Assembly (NCBI RefSeq): GCF_035818635.1
Contig: NZ_JAYLLH010000009.1
Location: 93,801 to 157,800 of the forward strand
Direction: 5' to 3'
Length of the DNA: 64,000 bases
From: Mesobacterium_A hydrothermale
GTDB taxonomy: Bacteria > Pseudomonadota > Alphaproteobacteria > Rhodobacterales > Rhodobacteraceae
A program made the position numbers and the translations under genes. Each line of letters starts with the position of its first letter. Within the stretch, counting starts at the first letter, position 1. Positions 8,443 through 16,600 of the stretch are shown piece by piece. Under the pieces are notes generated by a model. The model saw nothing but the letters and a program-made list of their open reading frames with translations, made no database searches and had not been told where the DNA came from.

Positions 8443-9918
8443 ATGCTGGATCAGCCCACCAACCTGAAATCGCTGCTGAAAGACCCCAGCCTTCTGGAAA
8501 CCCGTGCCTATGTGAATGGCACCTGGATCGAAGGCGACAGCACATTTGACGTGACCAACCCCGCCCGGGGCGACGTGATCGCCCAGGTCGCCGATCTGTC
8601 ACGGGCGCAAGTGGCCGAGGCCATCGACGCCGCCTATGCCGCGCAAAAGGACTGGGCCCGATGGACCGGTAAAGAGCGCGCGGCGGTGCTGCGCCGCTGG
8701 TTCGACCTGATGATGGAAAACCAGCATGACCTGGGCGTTATCCTGACCGCCGAGCAGGGCAAACCCCTGGCCGAAGCCAAGGGCGAGATCGCCTATGGCG
8801 CGTCGTTTGTCGAGTTCTTTGGCGAAGAGGCCAAGCGGATCTATGGCGAGCTGATTCCCGGGCACCAGCGGGACAAGCGCATTCAGGTGATGAAGCAGCC
8901 GATCGGCGTCGCCGCGTCGATCACCCCGTGGAACTTCCCCAACGCGATGATCACCCGCAAGGCTGGCCCGGCACTGGCAGCGGGCTGTGCCTTCGTTGCC
9001 CGCCCCGCCGCGGAAACGCCGCTTTCGGCCACGGTACTGGCGGTGCTGGCGGAACGTGCGGGGATTCCCGCAGGTGTGTTCAACGTCGTGACCTCGTCCC
9101 GGTCATCCGAGATCGGCAAGGAGTTCTGTGAGAATCCCAAGGTTCGCAAGCTGACCTTCACCGGGTCTACCGAAGTGGGCCGTATCCTGCTGCGTCAGGC
9201 GGCAGACCAGGTGATGAAATGTTCGATGGAACTGGGCGGCAACGCGCCCTTCATCGTGTTCGACGATGCCGATCTGGATGCCGCGGTCGAAGGCGCGATC
9301 CTGTGCAAGCTGCGCAACAACGGTCAGACCTGCGTCTGTGCAAACCGCATTTACGTGCAGGCCGGCGTCTATGACGCCTTCGCGGAGAAACTCGCGCAGC
9401 GCGTTGGCCAGATGAAGGTGGGGGACGGGCTGGAAGAAGGCACCGACCTTGGCCCGCTGATCAACACCGACGCAATCACCAAGGTCCAGGAGCATGTGGC
9501 CGATGCGGTGTCAAAGGGCGCCAAGGTGATCATGGGCGGTGGCGATCCGGTTCAGGGTCCCGGAAACTACCTGCACCCCACCATCGTGACCGGTGTCACG
9601 CAAGACATGGCCGTGGCGACCGAAGAGACTTTTGGTCCCCTGGCGCCACTGTTCAGGTTCGACACGGAGGATGACGTGATCGAGATGGCCAATGACACGA
9701 TTTTCGGTCTGGCAAGCTATTTCTATGCCAAGGATCTGAGCCGGGTCTACAAGGTTGCCGAAGCATTGGAATACGGGATCGTCGGCGTGAATACCGGGAT
9801 CATCTCGACCGAGGTAGCGCCGTTTGGCGGGGTCAAGCAATCGGGCCTGGGCCGCGAAGGCAGCCACCACGGCATCGAAGATTACCTGGAGATGAAATAC
9901 GTCTGCCTGTCGGTGTGA
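8443..9918 (+). CDS. gabD: NAD(P)-dependent succinate-semialdehyde dehydrogenase
   Basis: 491 residues, the full length of a class I aldehyde dehydrogenase. Visible motifs: TPWNFPNAM at 161-169 (cofactor domain), FTGSTEVGR at 239-247, MELGGNAPF with catalytic Glu263, and NNGQTCVCANRIYV with catalytic Cys297; the C-terminus has the usual FGGVKQSGLGREG. The overall match is to GabD, which oxidises succinate semialdehyde to succinate at the end of the GABA pathway; other semialdehydes are possible. The cofactor-contacting Lys of the usual KPA motif is Arg187 here (ARPAAETP). An AGGAGGG-like site precedes the ATG. The gene is divergent from the hydrolase gene across an 82-bp gap and convergent with grpE. 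Confidence 0.88.
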   Translation: MLDQPTNLKSLLKDPSLLETRAYVNGTWIEGDSTFDVTNPARGDVIAQVADLSRAQVAEAIDAAYAAQKDWARWTGKERAAVLRRWFDLMMENQHDLGVILTAEQGKPLAEAKGEIAYGASFVEFFGEEAKRIYGELIPGHQRDKRIQVMKQPIGVAASITPWNFPNAMITRKAGPALAAGCAFVARPAAETPLSATVLAVLAERAGIPAGVFNVVTSSRSSEIGKEFCENPKVRKLTFTGSTEVGRILLRQAADQVMKCSMELGGNAPFIVFDDADLDAAVEGAILCKLRNNGQTCVCANRIYVQAGVYDAFAEKLAQRVGQMKVGDGLEEGTDLGPLINTDAITKVQEHVADAVSKGAKVIMGGGDPVQGPGNYLHPTIVTGVTQDMAVATEETFGPLAPLFRFDTEDDVIEMANDTIFGLASYFYAKDLSRVYKVAEALEYGIVGVNTGIISTEVAPFGGVKQSGLGREGSHHGIEDYLEMKYVCLSV

Positions 9919-9966
9919 CCCGCCGCGCAGAGGGGGCCAGCCCCCTCTTGGCCGTTGGCCAATTCA

Positions 9967-9996
9967 CCCCCGGAGTATTTTACGGAAAGATGAAAG
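9967..9996 (+). repeat. Dispersed intergenic motif, copy A
   Basis: CCCCCGGAGTATTTTACGGA followed by AAGATGAAAG. It lies between the convergent gabD and grpE genes, immediately before their shared terminator. The same motif occurs at 56349-56379 and, on the minus strand, at 3574-3600. Confidence 0.65.
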
Positions 9997-9998
9997 AC

Positions 9999-10029
9999 AA
10001 AGGGCGGCTGGAATGGCCGCCCTTTTCCG
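9999..10029. terminator. Bidirectional terminator between gabD and grpE
   Basis: AAAGGGCGGC and GCCGCCCTTT form a perfect 10-bp stem with a 7-nt loop. T-rich sequence follows on the plus strand (TTTTCCGTTTT), and the A-rich left arm gives T residues on the minus strand, so it can end gabD and hrcA-grpE transcripts alike. Confidence 0.8.
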
Positions 10030-10047
10030 TTTTGATTTCGGGTTTGT

Positions 10048-10605
10048 TCAGCTTGCCGGCATCGACGACACGCCGACCTGCGCCGGGCGCAGAAGACGAT
10101 CGTGCAGCATGAAGCCTTCGGCGGCGATGTCGATGATGTCGCCAGCCTTTGTGCCGGGCACCGGCGCTTCGAACATGGCCTGGTGCATCTTGGGATCGAA
10201 GCGGTCGCCGACCTGTGGCGAAATCGGCTCGATCCCGTGCTTGCGGAAGACGTTCAGCAATTCGCGCATGGTCAGTTCGACGCCTTCCATCAGCGCGTCG
10301 GTTGCCTTGTCTTCGCTGTCTTGCGCGGCGGCAATCGCGCGCTTCATGTTGTCATAGACTGGCAACAGGTCGCGGGCCAGTTTCGACCCGCCATAGTTTT
10401 CGGCCTCGCGGCGGTCCTTGTCGGCGCGCTTGCGGGCGTTTTCCGCATCCGCCAATGCGCGCATGAATTTGTCCTTGTAGTCGTCCCGCTCTGCGCGCAG
10501 CTCGTCCAGCTCGATCGCGGTGTCATCGAATTCTTCGAGCGACACGTCGTCTGCCTCGGCATCTTCGATATCGTCCAGGAACGGGTCTTCTTTCGGCTCT
10601 GCCAT
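10048..10605 (-). CDS. grpE: GrpE, nucleotide exchange factor of DnaK
   Basis: 185 residues. An acidic N-terminus (about 1-35) leads into a long helix (ELRAERDDYKDKFMRALADAENARKRADKDR, about 33-63) and a C-terminal beta-rich wing with HQAMFEAPVPGTKAGDI, the usual GrpE pattern. It drives ADP release from DnaK in the heat-shock folding cycle in the cytoplasm. The gene starts 9 nt after hrcA on the same strand, the common hrcA-grpE arrangement; dnaK and dnaJ are not in the window. Confidence 0.95.
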   Translation of the reverse strand: MAEPKEDPFLDDIEDAEADDVSLEEFDDTAIELDELRAERDDYKDKFMRALADAENARKRADKDRREAENYGGSKLARDLLPVYDNMKRAIAAAQDSEDKATDALMEGVELTMRELLNVFRKHGIEPISPQVGDRFDPKMHQAMFEAPVPGTKAGDIIDIAAEGFMLHDRLLRPAQVGVSSMPAS

Positions 10606-10614
10606 CTTTCACCT

Positions 10615-11679
10615 CTAGCTTCGGTCCGAGATCATTTTGCCGACCAGCTGCGCGGTGTAATCCACGATGGGCACGATACGCCCATAGTTCAGCCGGGTCG
10701 GGCCGATCACGCCGACCGCACCGATAATCTTTCGATCCGCGTTCATATATGGAGACACAACCAAAGAGGAACCCGAAAGTGAGAAAAGTTTGTTCTCGGA
10801 GCCGATAAAAATGCGCACGCCCTCGCCGTCTTCGGCCAGTTCAAGAAACTCGGCGATGTCCTGCTTGCGTTCGAGATCGTCGAAAAGTTCGCGGATGCGG
10901 TCAAGCTCTGCCTCTTCGGCGCTGCCTTCCAGGAGGTTGGACCGGCCGCGGACGATCAGGCGGTCGGGGTGGCTGGTTTCGCCATCCCAAGTTGCCAGGC
11001 CGTTTTCCACCATTTGCTGCGCCAGCACATCCAGTTCACGGCGGCGGCGGGCGATTTCCTGCTTGATGACCGTCCTGAGTTCGGACAGCGTGCGGCCTTC
11101 GATCAGGGCGTTGAGGAAATTCGACGCTTCGCGCATGGCGCTGGGGGTGTGACCCGGCGGTGGGGTGAACAGGCGGTTTTCAACGCGACCATCGGCAAAG
11201 ACCAGCACCACCAGACCGCGGTCGGGCGCGAGATTGACGAACTCGATATGACGGATCGGCGCCTCTCGCTTGGGGCTGAGGACAAGCGACGCGCTTTGCG
11301 TCACACCAGACAATGCAGTGCCCAACCGGTCGAGAAGACCGCCCACGTCATCGGTGGTGTTGCCGATGGTCTGGTCCAGCTTCAGACGGTCATCCTGGGC
11401 CAGGTCGCCGACTTCCAGCAAACCGTCGACGAACATCCGCAGGCCAAGCTGCGTCGGGATCCGGCCTGCGCTGACGTGCGGGCTGTCGAGAAGGCCGAGG
11501 AATTCGAGATCCTGCATCACGTTGCGGATCGTCGCAGCGGACACTTTTTCCGTCAGGCTGCGAGTCAGCGTACGCGAACCCACGGGTTCGCCGTTGGTCA
11601 AATAGGCTTCGACAACCTTGCGAAACACTTCGCGGGATCGGTCGTTCAGCTCTTCCAACAGTCGCGTACTTTGATTCAT
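10615..11679 (-). CDS. hrcA: HrcA, heat-shock repressor
   Basis: 354 residues from ATG 11679 ([19 protein letters not shown]), the start that matches the family; the frame continues upstream to 11730 but that part has no family character. The N-terminal winged helix ([24 protein letters not shown], about 13-36) is followed by the GAF-like HrcA core. HrcA represses chaperone genes through CIRCE operators and is itself matured by GroEL. I searched the 116-bp gap before hrcA for the CIRCE inverted repeat and did not see one, so its targets (groESL) are probably elsewhere. grpE follows after 9 nt; rph is divergent. Confidence 0.94.
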   Translation of the reverse strand: MNQSTRLLEELNDRSREVFRKVVEAYLTNGEPVGSRTLTRSLTEKVSAATIRNVMQDLEFLGLLDSPHVSAGRIPTQLGLRMFVDGLLEVGDLAQDDRLKLDQTIGNTTDDVGGLLDRLGTALSGVTQSASLVLSPKREAPIRHIEFVNLAPDRGLVVLVFADGRVENRLFTPPPGHTPSAMREASNFLNALIEGRTLSELRTVIKQEIARRRRELDVLAQQMVENGLATWDGETSHPDRLIVRGRSNLLEGSAEEAELDRIRELFDDLERKQDIAEFLELAEDGEGVRIFIGSENKLFSLSGSSLVVSPYMNADRKIIGAVGVIGPTRLNYGRIVPIVDYTAQLVGKMISDRS

Positions 11680-11795
11680 TGCCGGCACCTGTATCCGTTC
11701 TGCCCCCTTCGGTAGTCCACGGAAACTCAATCGGGGTTGCGCAGACCCAACCCCCGGCTATATCCCGGCCTTGCCGAAAGAAAAGGGAATGGATC

Positions 11796-12509
11796 ATGCG
11801 ACCATCGGGACGGAATTTAAGCGAAATGCGCGCGGTTTCAATCGAAACCGGTGTGACCAAACATGCCGAAGGCTCTTGCATGATCCGCATGGGCGATACC
11901 CATGTCCTGTGCACCGCCACGATCGAGGACCGCGTTCCGCCCTTCATCAAGGGTTCGGGGCTTGGCTGGGTGACCGCAGAGTACGGAATGCTGCCCCGGT
12001 CCACCACCAGCCGGATGCGGCGCGAAGCGGCGACCGGCAAGCAAGGTGGCCGCACTGTCGAAATCCAGCGCCTGATCGGCCGGTCCCTGCGTGCCGGCGT
12101 CGACCGCGTTGCGCTGGGTGAACGGCAGATCACCGTGGACTGTGACGTGATCCAGGCCGATGGCGGTACCCGCTGCGCGTCGATCACCGGCGGTTGGGTG
12201 GCGTTGCGGCTTGCGGTCAACAAGCTGATGAAGGCCGGGGACGTAATCTCTGATCCGCTGATCGCCCCGGTCGCTGCGGTCAGCTGTGGGATTTATGCCG
12301 GTCAGGCAGTGCTGGATCTGGATTATCCCGAAGATAGCGAGGCAGGCGTCGATGGCAATTTCATCCTGCGTGGCGACGGTCAATTGATCGAGGTTCAGAT
12401 GTCAGCCGAGGGGGCCACATTCTCTCGTCAGCAAATGACCGACCTGATGGACCTTGCCAACCAGGGCACCAAGGACCTGTTCGATATGCAGTTGCAGGCC
12501 ACAACATGA
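11796..12509 (+). CDS. rph: Ribonuclease PH
   Basis: 237 residues, the normal length. The start at ATG 11796 gives [12 protein letters not shown], which aligns with the family; the open frame extends upstream but into non-family sequence. The phosphorolytic core is visible: [47 protein letters not shown] and [12 protein letters not shown]. RNase PH trims the 3' ends of tRNA precursors using phosphate. Its stop overlaps the ATG of rdgB (ATGA), so the two are co-translated. Confidence 0.96.
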   Translation: MRPSGRNLSEMRAVSIETGVTKHAEGSCMIRMGDTHVLCTATIEDRVPPFIKGSGLGWVTAEYGMLPRSTTSRMRREAATGKQGGRTVEIQRLIGRSLRAGVDRVALGERQITVDCDVIQADGGTRCASITGGWVALRLAVNKLMKAGDVISDPLIAPVAAVSCGIYAGQAVLDLDYPEDSEAGVDGNFILRGDGQLIEVQMSAEGATFSRQQMTDLMDLANQGTKDLFDMQLQATT

Positions 12510-13117
12510 CCCGCAAGTTTTCCGGCGACAGGCTGCTTGTGGCGACCCACAACAAGGGGAAGCTGGAAGAAATCGCCCAGCTGCTGGAACCCTTCGGGGT
12601 TTCTGTGGTGGGTGCCGCAGAAACCGGGCTGCCCGAACCGGTCGAAGACGGCACGACGTTTGTCGAAAATGCTCGGATCAAGGCGCACGCCGCGGCCCAG
12701 GCCACCGGCCTGCCCGCCCTGTCCGACGATAGCGGAATCGAGATTGACGCGCTTGGCGGCGCTCCGGGCGTCTATACCGCTGATTGGGCTGAAACAGAGA
12801 CAGGTCGGGATTTTGTCATGGCCATGACGAACACCCACGCCAAGCTGGTCGAAAGCGGGATCGCCCAGCCCTGGACCGCCCGGTTCTGTTGCACCTTGGT
12901 GCTGGCCTGGCCCGATGGCCATGACGAGGTGTTTCCCGGCGTGATGGAAGGCCAGGTCGTCTGGCCTATGCGGGGCGACCAGGGGCATGGCTACGACCCC
13001 ATTTTCCAACCACGGGGGTATGACATCACCTTTGGGGAAATGGACCGCTGGGAAAAGAACAAGATCAGTCACCGCGCGGACGCCTTCCGTAAATTCGTGG
13101 CGGGTTGTTTTGAGTGA
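12506..13117 (+). CDS. rdgB: RdgB/HAM1 non-canonical purine NTP pyrophosphatase
   Basis: 203 residues. The nucleotide-binding start [11 protein letters not shown] (about 12-22) and the [13 protein letters not shown] motif (about 73-85) are diagnostic. The enzyme hydrolyses dITP, ITP and XTP to monophosphates and keeps deaminated purines out of DNA and RNA. It is coupled to rph by an ATGA overlap and its last 8 bases overlap the start of hemW. Confidence 0.95.
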   Translation: MTRKFSGDRLLVATHNKGKLEEIAQLLEPFGVSVVGAAETGLPEPVEDGTTFVENARIKAHAAAQATGLPALSDDSGIEIDALGGAPGVYTADWAETETGRDFVMAMTNTHAKLVESGIAQPWTARFCCTLVLAWPDGHDEVFPGVMEGQVVWPMRGDQGHGYDPIFQPRGYDITFGEMDRWEKNKISHRADAFRKFVAGCFE

Positions 13118-14270
13118 AGACTGGCGGAACGGCGGCTTTGGCCTGTACCTGCACTGGCCGTTCTGTGAAGCAAAATGTCCCTATTGCGATTTCAACAGCC
13201 ATGTGGCGCGCTCGATAGACCAGGATCGTTGGAGCCGCGCCTATCTGTCTGAAATCGACCGTGTCGCCGCACAGACCCAAGGCCGCATTCTGAATAGCGT
13301 GTTTTTTGGCGGCGGCACCCCCAGCCTGATGTCGCCAGACACGGTTGCCGCGATCCTTGACCGCGTGCGGGACCGCTGGGTGCCTGCAAATGACATCGAG
13401 ATCACGCTCGAAGCCAATCCGTCTTCGGTTGAAGCGGGCCGGTTCCGGGGCTATGCCGATGCGGGTGTGAACCGGGTTTCGATGGGCGTTCAGGCGTTGA
13501 ACGACCGCGATCTGAAGCGGCTGGGCCGGATTCATTCGGTGGATGACGCACGGCGGGCCTTTGATGTGGCGCGGTCGGTGTTCGATCGGGTGAGTTTCGA
13601 CTTGATCTATGCCCGTCAGGATCAGAGCCTGGCCGACTGGCAGGCCGAACTGACCGAAGCGCTTTCGATGGCGGTCGATCATCTGTCGCTGTACCAGCTG
13701 ACCATCGAAGCCGGGACCGCGTTCGCGGATCGCTACAACGCCGGAAAACTCCGCGGGCTGCCCGAGGATGACACAGCAGCGGATATGTACGAAGCCACGC
13801 AAGAGATATGCGCCGCGCATGACATGCCCGCCTACGAAGTGTCCAACCACGCGCGCCCGGGCGCGGAATCGCGACATAACCTGATTTACTGGCGCTATGG
13901 TGATTATGCCGGGATTGGCCCCGGTGCGCATGGAAGGATGACCTTGGGGGCACAGAAATATGCCACCGAGACCTTTCTGATGCCGGATCGCTGGCTGGCA
14001 GCGGCCGAGGCTGGAAATGGTGAAAGCGTCAGATCAGTCGTTCATCCACAAGATATGGCGGGTGAGTACCTTATGATGGGGCTTCGTATCGATGAAGGCA
14101 TAGATGTGGCGCGGTACACCGCTTTGGCTGAGGCGCCACTGAAAGATGACGCCCTGCAAGAGCTGCGCGACCTGGGGATGGTGACGGAGCTGCAGGGGCG
14201 GTTGATGGCCACCCCTGCAGGACGTTTGGTGTTGAATGCAGTAATCGAACGGCTGCTGCCGGATCAGTGA
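13110..14270 (+). CDS. hemW: Radical-SAM heme chaperone HemW
   Basis: 386 residues if translation starts at TTG 13110 ([18 protein letters not shown] after fMet), with GGCGGG 5 nt upstream. There is no ATG or GTG nearby, and longer frames run deep into rdgB. The radical-SAM cluster motif is CEAKCPYCDF (Cys-x3-Cys-x2-Cys), followed by FFGGGTPSLM and ITLEANP. HemW, formerly taken for an oxygen-independent coproporphyrinogen oxidase, binds heme and helps to insert it in respiratory proteins. Its 3' end overlaps the 3' end of parB by 7 bp, tail to tail. Confidence 0.92.
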   Translation: MSEDWRNGGFGLYLHWPFCEAKCPYCDFNSHVARSIDQDRWSRAYLSEIDRVAAQTQGRILNSVFFGGGTPSLMSPDTVAAILDRVRDRWVPANDIEITLEANPSSVEAGRFRGYADAGVNRVSMGVQALNDRDLKRLGRIHSVDDARRAFDVARSVFDRVSFDLIYARQDQSLADWQAELTEALSMAVDHLSLYQLTIEAGTAFADRYNAGKLRGLPEDDTAADMYEATQEICAAHDMPAYEVSNHARPGAESRHNLIYWRYGDYAGIGPGAHGRMTLGAQKYATETFLMPDRWLAAAEAGNGESVRSVVHPQDMAGEYLMMGLRIDEGIDVARYTALAEAPLKDDALQELRDLGMVTELQGRLMATPAGRLVLNAVIERLLPDQ

Positions 14271-15172
14271 CCGCCCGACAATCGCGCACAAATCTCATCA
14301 AGCTGATCGAGTGAGTGATAGCGCAAGGTGACTTCGCCCCCCTCGCCTGCCGATGCGTGATTGATCGTGACCTTCATGCCCAACGCTGCTGAAAGATCAC
14401 CTTCGAGCGCGCGGGTGTCCGCGTCTTTTTCAGCGGCCACACGGCGCGGCGAAGAGCGGGGGCTGTCTGGTCGTCCAAGCGCGGCCTTAGCGAGCTTTTC
14501 GGTATCGCGCACGGACAAACCTTTGCCCACGACTTCTTTTGCCAAGGTCATCGGATCCTCGGCGGTGATCAACGCACGGGCATGGCCGGCAGACAACGTT
14601 CCGCTTGTCACCATGTTCTGTACGCCTTCGGGCAGATTCAGGAGCCGCAAGAGATTGGCAATGTGGCTTCGGCTTTTCCCCAACGCCTCTGCCAGTTTTT
14701 CCTGGGTATGGCCGAAGCGGTCCATCAATTGGCGATAGCCCGCCGCCTCTTCGATCGCGGTCAGATCAGCACGCTGGATGTTTTCTATGATCGCAACTTC
14801 GAGCATTTCCGTATCGGAATAATCGCGCACGATCACCGGCAGTTCGTGCAGTTGCGCCAACTGAGCCGCGCGCCAGCGGCGTTCCCCGGCCACGATTTCA
14901 TACTGATTGTCCGTGCCAGGTTTTGGCCTGACGATCAGGGGCTGCAATACGCCTTTGGTGCGGATGGACTCTGACAGCTCCTGAAGCTGATCCTGTGTAA
15001 ACGCGCGACGCGGCTGATCCGGGTTGGGTTGGATCTGTTCGATGGGAACAAGCCGGTCTGCATTGCGCGACTGGCCTGCGCTGGAGGCGGCCGGCGCCGT
15101 CAGATCAACATCCGCCATCAAGGCAGACAGACCACGCCCCAAACCACGCCGGGTTTCCTTTTTCTCGCTCAT
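14264..15172 (-). CDS. parB: ParB, chromosome partitioning protein
   Basis: 302 residues from ATG 15172 (MSEKKETRRGLGRGLSALMAD), with AAAGGG upstream; this is better than GTG 15187, which overlaps parA. The conserved ParB/Srx fold is visible with VPIEQIQPNPDQPRR and the CTP-binding GERRWRAAQ (about 100-108), then the helix-turn-helix TQEKLAEALGKSRSHIANLL that reads parS, and a short C-terminal dimer domain. ParB loads at the two parS sites nearby (16422-16437, 18455-18470) and works with ParA and SMC to segregate the origin region. It lies downstream of parA with an 11-nt gap. Confidence 0.97.
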   Translation of the reverse strand: MSEKKETRRGLGRGLSALMADVDLTAPAASSAGQSRNADRLVPIEQIQPNPDQPRRAFTQDQLQELSESIRTKGVLQPLIVRPKPGTDNQYEIVAGERRWRAAQLAQLHELPVIVRDYSDTEMLEVAIIENIQRADLTAIEEAAGYRQLMDRFGHTQEKLAEALGKSRSHIANLLRLLNLPEGVQNMVTSGTLSAGHARALITAEDPMTLAKEVVGKGLSVRDTEKLAKAALGRPDSPRSSPRRVAAEKDADTRALEGDLSAALGMKVTINHASAGEGGEVTLRYHSLDQLDEICARLSGGH

Positions 15173-15183
15173 GCTCTGCCCTT

Positions 15184-15990
15184 TCACGCGGCTTTCTTAG
15201 AGGTTTTCGACAGGATTTCACGCGCAAGCTGCCGGTACGCGAGCGCGCCTTTTGAGGTGCTGTCGTAGTTCAGAACCGGCACCGAAAACGACGGCGCTTC
15301 GCTGACACGAACGTTTCTGGGAATCACTGTCTTGAACACCAGATCCCCCAGCGTTCCGCGGGCATCATTTTCAACCTGTTGCGACAGGTTGTTGCGCGCA
15401 TCGTACATCGTCAGAACAACACCTTCGATCCGGAGGTTCGGGTTGGCGGTCTGGCGAACTTCCCGGATTGTCAGCATAAGCTGCGACAAGCCCTCCAACG
15501 CGAAGAATTCGCTTTGCAACGGGACAAGCACAGCATGGCTGGCAACCAGTGCGTTCACCGTAAGGAGGTTGAGTGACGGCGGACAGTCGATCAGAACAAA
15601 GTCATAACCGAACGCATCCATCCCGATCTGTCGCAGCGCATCATGCAGAAGATAGATGCGTTTTTCGTTGGCAATCAAATCGATATCTGCCGATGACAGA
15701 TCGACAGTCGCCGGAATGATGTCGAGACCCGGAGTTTCGGTTTCGCAGATCAGATCATCCAGGGGCAAGTCGTCCAGCAACAGTTCATAGGTGGTCAGAT
15801 CACGATCCTCTGCCTCGATTCCGAGCCCGGTCGAGGCATTTCCTTGCGGGTCCAGATCGACGATCAGGACTTTTTGCCCAATTTCCGCCAATGCGGCTCC
15901 GAGGTTGATGGTTGTCGTTGTCTTGCCGACCCCACCCTTCTGGTTGGCGACGGCGAGGATTTTCGGACCGTTCAAACGAAAGTCAGACAC
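15184..15990 (-). CDS. parA: ParA, chromosome partitioning ATPase
   Basis: 268 residues from GTG 15990, which has AAGGGAT about 8 nt upstream and overlaps the end of rsmG by 8 bp; an upstream TTG (16011) is less likely. The deviant Walker A is ANQKGGVGKTTTT (about 15-27), with DLDPQGNAS and IDCPPSL as further signature motifs. ParA binds DNA non-specifically as an ATP dimer and pulls ParB-parS complexes. The gene sits in the leftward mnmG-rsmG-parA-parB run typical of bacterial origins. Confidence 0.96.
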   Translation of the reverse strand: MSDFRLNGPKILAVANQKGGVGKTTTTINLGAALAEIGQKVLIVDLDPQGNASTGLGIEAEDRDLTTYELLLDDLPLDDLICETETPGLDIIPATVDLSSADIDLIANEKRIYLLHDALRQIGMDAFGYDFVLIDCPPSLNLLTVNALVASHAVLVPLQSEFFALEGLSQLMLTIREVRQTANPNLRIEGVVLTMYDARNNLSQQVENDARGTLGDLVFKTVIPRNVRVSEAPSFSVPVLNYDSTSKGALAYRQLAREILSKTSKKAA

Positions 15991-16600
15991 GAGAGATCCC
16001 TTCGATTTCAAGGATGCGAGAGTCGGGGTTGGTATGGCTTTGATGCGTCTTGAGGTCGAATGACCAGAGCGTCTGCGCGTCGGTCACCTCTTCTTGCCAA
16101 CTCGCGCCTTTCGGAAATAGCGCGGCGCCGGTGTCAGATAGGTGCTGTTGCGCGAAACCCAGAAGTGTCGGCAGGGGCGCCAGTGCGCGCGCGGTGAGGA
16201 TGTCAGCGTTCAGCTTTTCAATGACTTCGATGCGTCTAGCGACAACAACGACCTCTAGTTCGAGCTCTCGATTGACTGTACGCAGGAAGGTCGCTTTGCG
16301 TGTATCGGATTCCACGAGCGTGATGGGGCCATCCATTTGTCGGCTTCGCTTCAGAATGCTGCAAACAAGTCCAGGAAGGCCGCCACCACTCCCAAGATCA
16401 ACGTAGTGCCCCGTCCAGTCTTGTTTCACGTGAAACACTTGTACGGAGTCAACAATATGCCGTTCCCAAAACTCTGCGGCGGATACTGGTGAAACAAGGT
16501 TGATCTTCTCGTTCCACTTCAACGCAATGCTCTGAAAACGCTCTAATTTATCGGCTTCCGCCGACGCCAGGATTTCCATACCGAGTCCATCAAGCGTCAT
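15983..16600 (-). CDS. rsmG: RsmG, 16S rRNA (G527) methyltransferase
   Basis: 205 residues. The SAM-binding motif is [14 protein letters not shown] (about 66-79), preceded by WERHIVDS. It methylates N7 of G527 in 16S rRNA; its loss gives low-level streptomycin resistance in other bacteria. The ATG overlaps the mnmG stop (ATGA). A perfect parS site lies inside the gene and encodes the residues VFHVKQ just before the SAM motif. Confidence 0.96.
   Translation of the reverse strand: MTLDGLGMEILASAEADKLERFQSIALKWNEKINLVSPVSAAEFWERHIVDSVQVFHVKQDWTGHYVDLGSGGGLPGLVCSILKRSRQMDGPITLVESDTRKATFLRTVNRELELEVVVVARRIEVIEKLNADILTARALAPLPTLLGFAQQHLSDTGAALFPKGASWQEEVTDAQTLWSFDLKTHQSHTNPDSRILEIEGISRV
16422..16437. 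other. parS site inside rsmG
   Basis: TGTTTCACGTGAAACA, a perfect 16-bp palindrome identical to the bacterial parS consensus bound by ParB. It is embedded in the rsmG coding sequence, 1.25 kb from the parB start. Confidence 0.95.

Noticed and set aside
11680..11795. CIRCE operator before hrcA
   Set aside because: Searched the hrcA-rph gap for the TTAGCACTC-N9-GAGTGCTAA inverted repeat and found none.
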